This document shows, one piece after another, positions 58,051 through 64,000 of a stretch of DNA of 64,000 nt. The stretch is from Lomentospora prolificans. Taxonomy: Eukaryota; Ascomycota; Sordariomycetes; Microascales; Microascaceae. The number at the start of each line of letters is the position of its first letter. The stretch's first letter is position 1. Made by a program: the position numbers and the translations under genes. The DNA lies in NCBI GenBank assembly GCA_029532625.1, contig JARFXM010000005.1:248001-312000 (forward strand), read 5' to 3'. Below the pieces are notes generated by a model, which saw nothing but the letters and a program-made list of their open reading frames with translations, was not told where the DNA came from and did not search any database.

Positions 58051-60440
58051 TTATACCCTCAACTTGACGCCGGGGAGGTCGGCGTACCGGTTGCTGCGTC
58101 GGCACTTGGTCCGAAGCGGCGCCGGCTTGGCACTGACGTTGGTACGGCGGCTCTCTCCGTACACGGGGAAGGTGTCGGGGTTAGAGTCGGAGGTGACGTC
58201 GATGTCTATGAGGCTGATTTCGACTTGGCCGTCGTATTGGTCGGAGGGGATGGGGGTTCCGTCGGGCTGATTTTGGGAACGTTTGATTAGCAAAAAAACC
58301 CTTTTTTTTTGGGGTCTCCCTTTTGTGCTCTATAGTATTTACTTACGTGGAGGAACTCGACGTGGACGTTCTGGCCCAAAATGGATACGGCGTGCGTGCT
58401 CTCGTTCACGGCGGAGCGGAGGTCGAAGGACTCGATGAGGTCCTCGAGGGGGATTTCGCCCTCGACCACGCCACCTCCGTGGGGCGCGGTGAGGATGTCG
58501 AAGCTACCGGCTACCCTTCCGCCAATGTAGACGTTAACCTCGCAGGGGGTGGGGACGTTGGCGCCGTTGACGCGGATCTGGGCGAAGAATTCGATACCGA
58601 GGAGCTCCTCGACGAAGTCGACCACGTCTCCAGCTATATCCGTGACCGTGTCGACAACGGCGTCCACGGTGTCGTCAATGATGTCCTTGGCAGTGTCCCC
58701 AATGTCGGAGAGGTCCGCGTACTTGGCCTGTGCGCGGGGAGTGACAGCATTGCGGACGTTATCGACGGTGTCATCGATGTTAGGGCTAATGGTAGCATCG
58801 ACATCGTGCACAACCTCCTCAAGCTGCCTACGGGTAACGTTGGAGTTGGCGGCGTTGGGAGCGGCAGAGCTGGGAGTCGCGCTGGCAGCCTTAGCACCGG
58901 GGCCGTAAAGCTTGTTGACGGTCGCGCGCATGCCATCGCGGCGGGCGTCGGCGCTGCTGGCGCCGCGGTTGATCTCGGGGTAGGTATAGCCGAAGGCGGC
59001 GGTGTCCTGGACCTGGGCGCTGGTGTGGGCATTGTCGCCAGCGCCGTAGAAGGGGAGAAGCGGCGAGGTGTTGGTGATGGTGGTGCCGGGGGCGATGGCG
59101 TAGGTGCCTCCGGACTGGTAAGGAGGGGTGAGAGCCCTTTCTGATGGGTAGAGCTCTTCCCACATGGCCCAGAGGCGATCGACGTTGGCGTGGTGGAGCA
59201 TGCTGTTTAGGGACCGTTAATGATCTTTGGGCCGGCCGGAAAAGCTGATTTTGGGCTCCTAAGAGGTAAGTGAACTTACAAGAGAGGATCAAAGGCGGCA
59301 TCTGACGGGTAGGCAAAGTTGTTTCCGCAGGCAGCGCGGATATGGACAGAGTTATGAGGCTGCTCAAAGGACATGACGACGCCGTCACTTCCTACGGAGG
59401 CAACCTTGGCAAACGTATCGCTGCGGGTGAAGGCATCATACTAAATTCCCAAATGGTCAGCCCTCTTTCCGCTCCGTGTTCGCATACCCGTCACTTACAA
59501 CAAGGCCCTTAAAGTTGACAGCAGACAGCCGCGCATTCGCCTCAGCAGGTGAGCACCTCTTCGTCTGCCTGCGGTCCCTAGTACCCGTGATCGAGCCGTA
59601 GTCGCCGCGCACGGCTTCCTCGGGGAAGTTGTAGCTGTATAGAGGGTTCCGGATTGTTTTTTGGCCCTCGGGGGTGTCGACCTGGATCTCGGGCTGGCCG
59701 ACGGCAGGGGGAATGGTGGCATCCTCCGCCCAGTCCCAGTAGGGAATGCGGAGCGACTCGGCGGCACTTCTGTATTTGGATCTCTCGGTAATGGGGTATT
59801 CGTTGGCGAGGGCTATGGCGTGATCGACGAGGACTTGCTGGAAGGATGTGAGTTGACCACTTCATGAGAATAGGGTTACTGAGACAAACCTCAAAGAGAG
59901 CCAGGTAGGACCTGTGCCATGGGAGGAACAAGTTCTCCTATTCAGGGTTAGTTAGTGTGACAGCTAGAGTCATCGGGAGGCTCCAGGTCGTTCCGTACAG
60001 CATGAGGGCAATAGCCGTTGGGCCCCGCAGCCTGGCTCTTATCGTCCCAGGGAATCAAGGGACGCCCATGGATACCTGATTAACACTTATTAGCACCATA
60101 CCCATCTCTTACGGAGTTAACATCTTCATACCCATGATTTGAAAGTACGACAACACTTCGTTAGGCTTGACCGCCTGCATAGCGGCAAGAGCCCTCACAT
60201 AGAGCGACCTACGAATGAATGTCAGCCATCCCTTCTGACCACTCAAACCCCAACATCTCATGGTTCTTCTTACCATGCGGGTCCTCCCTGCTGGTGAAGG
60301 GTATTGATGTTGAGCCTGGACGGCACTTCACCGCTGAGGGGGTTGATTCCCGTTTTGGCACCGGTGATGGAGACCTTCGCCGAGGCAAGGGTAGCCAAAC
60401 ACAAGGCCACAATAGGAAGAAGCTTCCTGGGAGACTTCAT
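58051..60440 (-). CDS. Secreted tyrosinase (type-3 copper oxidase)
   Basis: Fungal tyrosinase/catechol oxidase of 646 residues that oxidises phenols to quinones for melanin or cross-linking. Eight exons: 60440-60274, 60208-60132, 60075-59999, 59937-59890, 59837-59499, 59440-59280, 59202-58347, 58266-58051; all joins in frame. Residues 1-21 form a signal peptide. CuA ligands: His84 (MGIHG), His106 in YCPH, whose Cys104 would make the Cys-His thioether, and His115 (LPWHRSYLALFE). CuB ligands: His265 and His269 (QPHNSVHI) and the HH of FMLHHANVDRLW (293-294). GYTYPEI (361-367) is the Tyr motif closing the catalytic domain. A dibasic TRRQ (412-415), a possible Kex2-type site, then an Asp/Val-rich helical linker (417-492) precede the C-terminal lid domain. 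This suggests synthesis as a pro-enzyme activated by cleavage. Confidence 0.95.
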
Positions 60441-63400
60441 GGTGGATGATGTTTGACACAACCTGCTTTCTTCTCGAGTAATTAGTGTAGAAAGAAGGGA
60501 AAAAGAAAAAAAGGAAGTGTAAAAAGAGTACGGAAACGAATGGAAGCAGACTCAATTAGTCTACACGAAAGTAAAGGTTCGGCCTTAAACGAAGGATAGG
60601 AGCAACGGCATTAGTATAACACCGGGACTGCTCGGAGAGGAGGAGATAGAGAGGTAGTCAGGGAGAAATAAAGGAAGCAGGCACTCTCGTATTATATCGC
60701 TTTCTCCTCCTAATACCCAGGATGCGAGAAATGGAGACGGTGAGAGGTGCAACCCCTTGCGGGAACGAAAAAGAGAAGGGTAAGAAGCGAAATTCGATAC
60801 AAGGGAGGAGAATACAACGCTTTTCTCACCCCAATTCAAAATGGGTATCCTATCCTTCTCGGCCTCTACTACGAGGTGCAAATCAACAAGCGTCGTGTCT
60901 GGTGTACCAATGACGTGGAGTCCTCCGCTACCTCATGCTCACGACCTCCCGTTCAGCTTCCCCCGTGAATCTTACCAGCCCTGCGCCGGCCGAGAAAGAA
61001 AAAGAAGACCCAGGTTCTAGCCTGCGCCATTGGCCGACATTACCGGCCTCAAGGAAATCACCCAAAAAAGACTTGGCTTTTTGTTTCGCTGTCTGGGGTT
61101 GCTGGGTCCGCGCCAACCCTATCCCATCTTCCGTTCAATTTTGGCCGACACGAGAACAAGGAGGGAACGTAAAAAAAGCCACCCCGTCTCCCGACAGGGG
61201 AAATCCCCGGTCCGGCTGGCATGGGACCTCCTTGTTTAAGCGCCATTTCTGAGTCTGCAGGAGGACGGTGGGGTTCGTGCTTGGGCGAGATCTTCGGACA
61301 TGGTGCTCTCAAGCATACGAAGTAGCTCAGGCTCTTTTTTTTTTTTCGATGTCGATCTCTACCCCGAAGCGCTAGTGTCTTCAGGTGTCGAGAAAGCTTA
61401 CTACGCGTCTCTCCGAGGGAGGGATTTCGCCAGCCAGCGGCAGGGGAATCTTGTATGCGGGAGCGGTGATCACCGACAGTTGTCCCGACCCTGGAAAGGC
61501 ATCACCCAGTAGAAAAGCCAGCTGGATGTCTCGGGGAAAGCAAAGCGCACACCGATTTTAGAAGTAGAATTCTGCGTGGGTGACGTTGTTTGGTTGGTCT
61601 TGAAGAACGCCATATTTTAGCTCGTGAGTATGGCACTATCCAACCCATTGGACGTGCAAGTCCGCTTACTTTTGGTAGCTTTACGCTATCCATGTGTTTA
61701 ATCATTCCACTGCTCACCAAGTAAATGAAAGGGGATTCGAAAAATGATCGGCGTTTGGCTATGGACAGGGGGGCCAGGCCAATCGATGCCAAGTCGTAAT
61801 AATGTTCAATGGCCAGCGGATGAGGTCCCTGTCCCCCCAGTTCGGAAGGTCGCTGGCTGGCATGTATCACAGCAATTCAGTTCAGCGTCCAGCTGACCCT
61901 AAGCAAAGAGCGTTGTCAAAAACGGCCTTTCGAGCTGGAAGTGCAGGCGATGTCCTGATTCGCCGCACTGGCAGATCAGGTCCGCCTAAGCCGAGGCTTT
62001 TGGAATCGTTTGCATCCAGCGGCAGGGATCGGACGTGTAAATGCCCTGTTGCTAATACGACGGAGCCTCATCAAAAAATGCGCAAAGATACATATACGAG
62101 GTCCGAGAGGGACGAGATTGAAGCCGTGTTCCCGGCATTTTACATGTGGACTTACGCTGTGAACTTCCCGCCGCCTTGGGGAGCCAACATATTCGGACCC
62201 TAGACGTGTGACGCGGCCAGTTGCAGTCATCAGGGGATGGGAATCTGAAGCTGGCCCAGGCGGTATTAAAGAAGCGCGCAACGCCCCGCGGGTGCCCGAA
62301 ACCTCGTCCTGATTTCCTTGCCTGCCAGCTGTCTGCCAAAATTCCATTTTGGGGCGCTTACTTTTCAGGGGCGCCCGTTGGGCTGAAGATGGGTGATGTT
62401 GTGCAGGTTGTGGCATCACTACCCTCACCGCCTCCCTCCCAGTCAGCGAGTGAGGGAACAAATGCCAGCCCGTGTGGCCTGGCCCAGTAATCGGTGACAG
62501 ATGCCATGTCTATGAAGTGGCAAGGAAAGTGCTCTTGTGTACTGCCAGCGTAGCTTCGCCCATTGGTGGAGCACCACATCCCAGAAATCATCTCGGACAG
62601 CCAACAGTGACTGAGAGTTGACGAAGAACAAGTGAACCAAGAACGCCACAACGCCCCTCCATAAGCTTATCCCAAAGGAGAATTCCACAACGGGCTTGGA
62701 TTTCAACATCTGCAGTTTCGCCAGAGAGGAAGCTCATCCAATTTGGATGCCTTGTTGTATTAGGAGCCATGCCCATCGCCAGCATTCCAGAAGAATAGGG
62801 GTGCAATGCGACAACAACACCAGCCACGCAGCGCCAACGATCTTAATTTCACATTCCTGTTCAAGGATTCAAGGAACCAAGACTTGCTAATACTCCGCCT
62901 TGCATGAGGTTTAGCTGGCGGGGCCAGTTGTCCGTTGTCCGTGTTCAGTGGTTGGTTGCGCGCATTCAAGGGGGAGACGACCAGGGGCCTCTAGTAGAAT
63001 GAGGAAAAAGATCACCTTCTAAATTGGCACAGAGCTTGTCCGAGGCTCATTCCCGGTCGGAGTTGAGCTTGTGCCTCATCGGCCGCCATGGTGGTACGTA
63101 GTTCGAGACCGAGTTGGAAGCCTTGGTGTTACTTGAATATCGTGTCATTTGCTCGTCTCGAGGTTAATTTTAACCTTACGAGCCTCGCCGGTATTGGATT
63201 AATATATTCGGGTTATTAATAGCATATATCCATCCGCATGTATCTTGCCGTTCCGTCTCCGTCGCCCCGCCCCGAATGCCGGATATTGACTGGAGCTCGC
63301 CCGCCAACGCCGACATGGCCCTGCATAGAGTCCCAAGTCCGTGGAACAAATCTTTCAGCTATCCCGGTTCGAAAGGCAAAGGATTATTCTCGAACCTGAC

Positions 63401-64000
63401 GCGAGATGGCCGGAGCCGGCGATCCCCTCGGTCAGTTAAGAACTGGTGAGGGCCAAAATACGACCCCTTGTGGTGGTTGCTCCCAGGCAGCGCAGGATAA
63501 TTAACCCGACCAGAAGCTCCTTCCGAGGCCGCTCGCAGTTCTCTTGAGGAGAAATTACTGGATTTTGGCCGTCTCAATTTGCTGATTTCGAAAAGCAAGG
63601 TGTGGGAAGCCCCGTGCAACTTCAGAAACCCCGCGTGATGCGAGGTCTTCTTGACGGCCGCTATCTGATAAGATCGAGTCGACGCTGGCCCTTCCGAGAT
63701 GCCGGAATTGTGTCATGGTCGCTCGGAGTCTCGCGGGTGGCTTTGTCCGCGCCGGAACGGGAGACGTCCATAACGTCAACTCGATCACGTCAATCAACAA
63801 CCTGGATCGTACCGGGTCAAAAAGCAAAACCGCGTATCAAGAAACAGCAAAGCAAGGAATTGCGTTTGTCCATCTTGTAAGAAAATGCATTCCCAATTTT
63901 CACCTTGTTGCTTGGCATGAAGCTACCTCTCTACAAACAAGAATGCAAAAAACCCTCAATCGAGTGGAGGATGCCCAACAGAAATCCAAAGAAACAGCTC
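60441..64000. other. Intergenic to the right edge
   Basis: Begins with the tyrosinase leader and promoter on the minus strand. No frame beyond about 160 codons and none with recognisable content. A T-run occurs near 61335-61346, and a fairly AT-rich patch near 63170-63240. Nothing else supported. Confidence 0.5.

Noticed and set aside
1..64000. CRISPR array, secondary-metabolite cluster or RIP-degraded transposon block
   Set aside because: No regularly spaced repeats, no PKS/NRPS or terpene genes, and no AT-rich TpA-loaded stretch were seen; the metabolic genes present are unrelated to each other.

Overview
The window is nuclear DNA from a filamentous ascomycete, most likely a Sordariomycete. 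Evidence: genes interrupted by short introns (about 50-130 nt) with GTA/GTG donors and CTAAC/CTGAC-like branch sites, compact 5' leaders rich in C/T, about 50-55% GC, and fungal-only gene families (DASH subunit Duo1, Zn2Cys6 regulator, SurE-TTL fusion, fungal tyrosinase). The species cannot be named from the sequence alone. Twelve protein genes are well supported (eleven complete, one running off the left edge), one more looks real but belongs to no family I can name, and one small gene is only a candidate.

Layout. 1-5.0 kb (-): very large protein with a seven-segment membrane module and a disordered tail longer than 1,300 residues, cut by the left edge. 7.1-7.5 kb (+): weak candidate small gene. 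8.4-10.3 kb (-): spermidine-synthase-like enzyme with a polytopic membrane N-terminus. 12.1-13.5 kb (+): secreted protein with HH and HxH copper-site-like motifs and a His/Asp-rich insert. 14.1-16.0 kb (-): nuclear Sir2-type sirtuin. 18.8-23.0 kb (-): P-type calcium ATPase of the PMC1/PMCA type. 23-30.8 kb: no gene recognised. 30.8-33.7 kb (-): SurE phosphatase fused to a tubulin-tyrosine-ligase-like domain (Pby1 architecture), with a 38-A tract just before its start codon.

35-44.2 kb is a compact block of chromosome and replication genes: an unnamed S/TP-rich, probably nuclear protein (-), DUO1 (+, kinetochore DASH complex), RNase H2 subunit B (-) and MCM10 (+). ACGCGT (MCB-like) hexamers lie in both divergent promoters, although that hexamer is expected about 16 times by chance in a window this size. 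44.6-45.6 kb (-): secreted GH16 beta-glucanase-like enzyme. 46.3-47.2 kb (-): a Cys-rich, coiled-coil protein of unknown family. 47.8-48.2 kb: a 459-bp solo LTR with TGTAAGG/CCTTACA ends and an imperfect 5-bp target duplication. 49.3-52.0 kb (-): Zn2Cys6 regulator resembling TamA/Dal81 nitrogen co-activators. 58.1-60.4 kb (-): secreted eight-exon tyrosinase. The stretches 52-58 kb and 60.5-64 kb hold no gene I can support.

The genes do not form one pathway. The most coherent group is the S/M-phase block at 35-44 kb. The enzymes at 12, 44.6 and 58 kb are secreted and would act at or outside the wall. Splice junctions were inferred by reading-frame continuity; every complete model below has a length divisible by three, but none was checked against transcripts.
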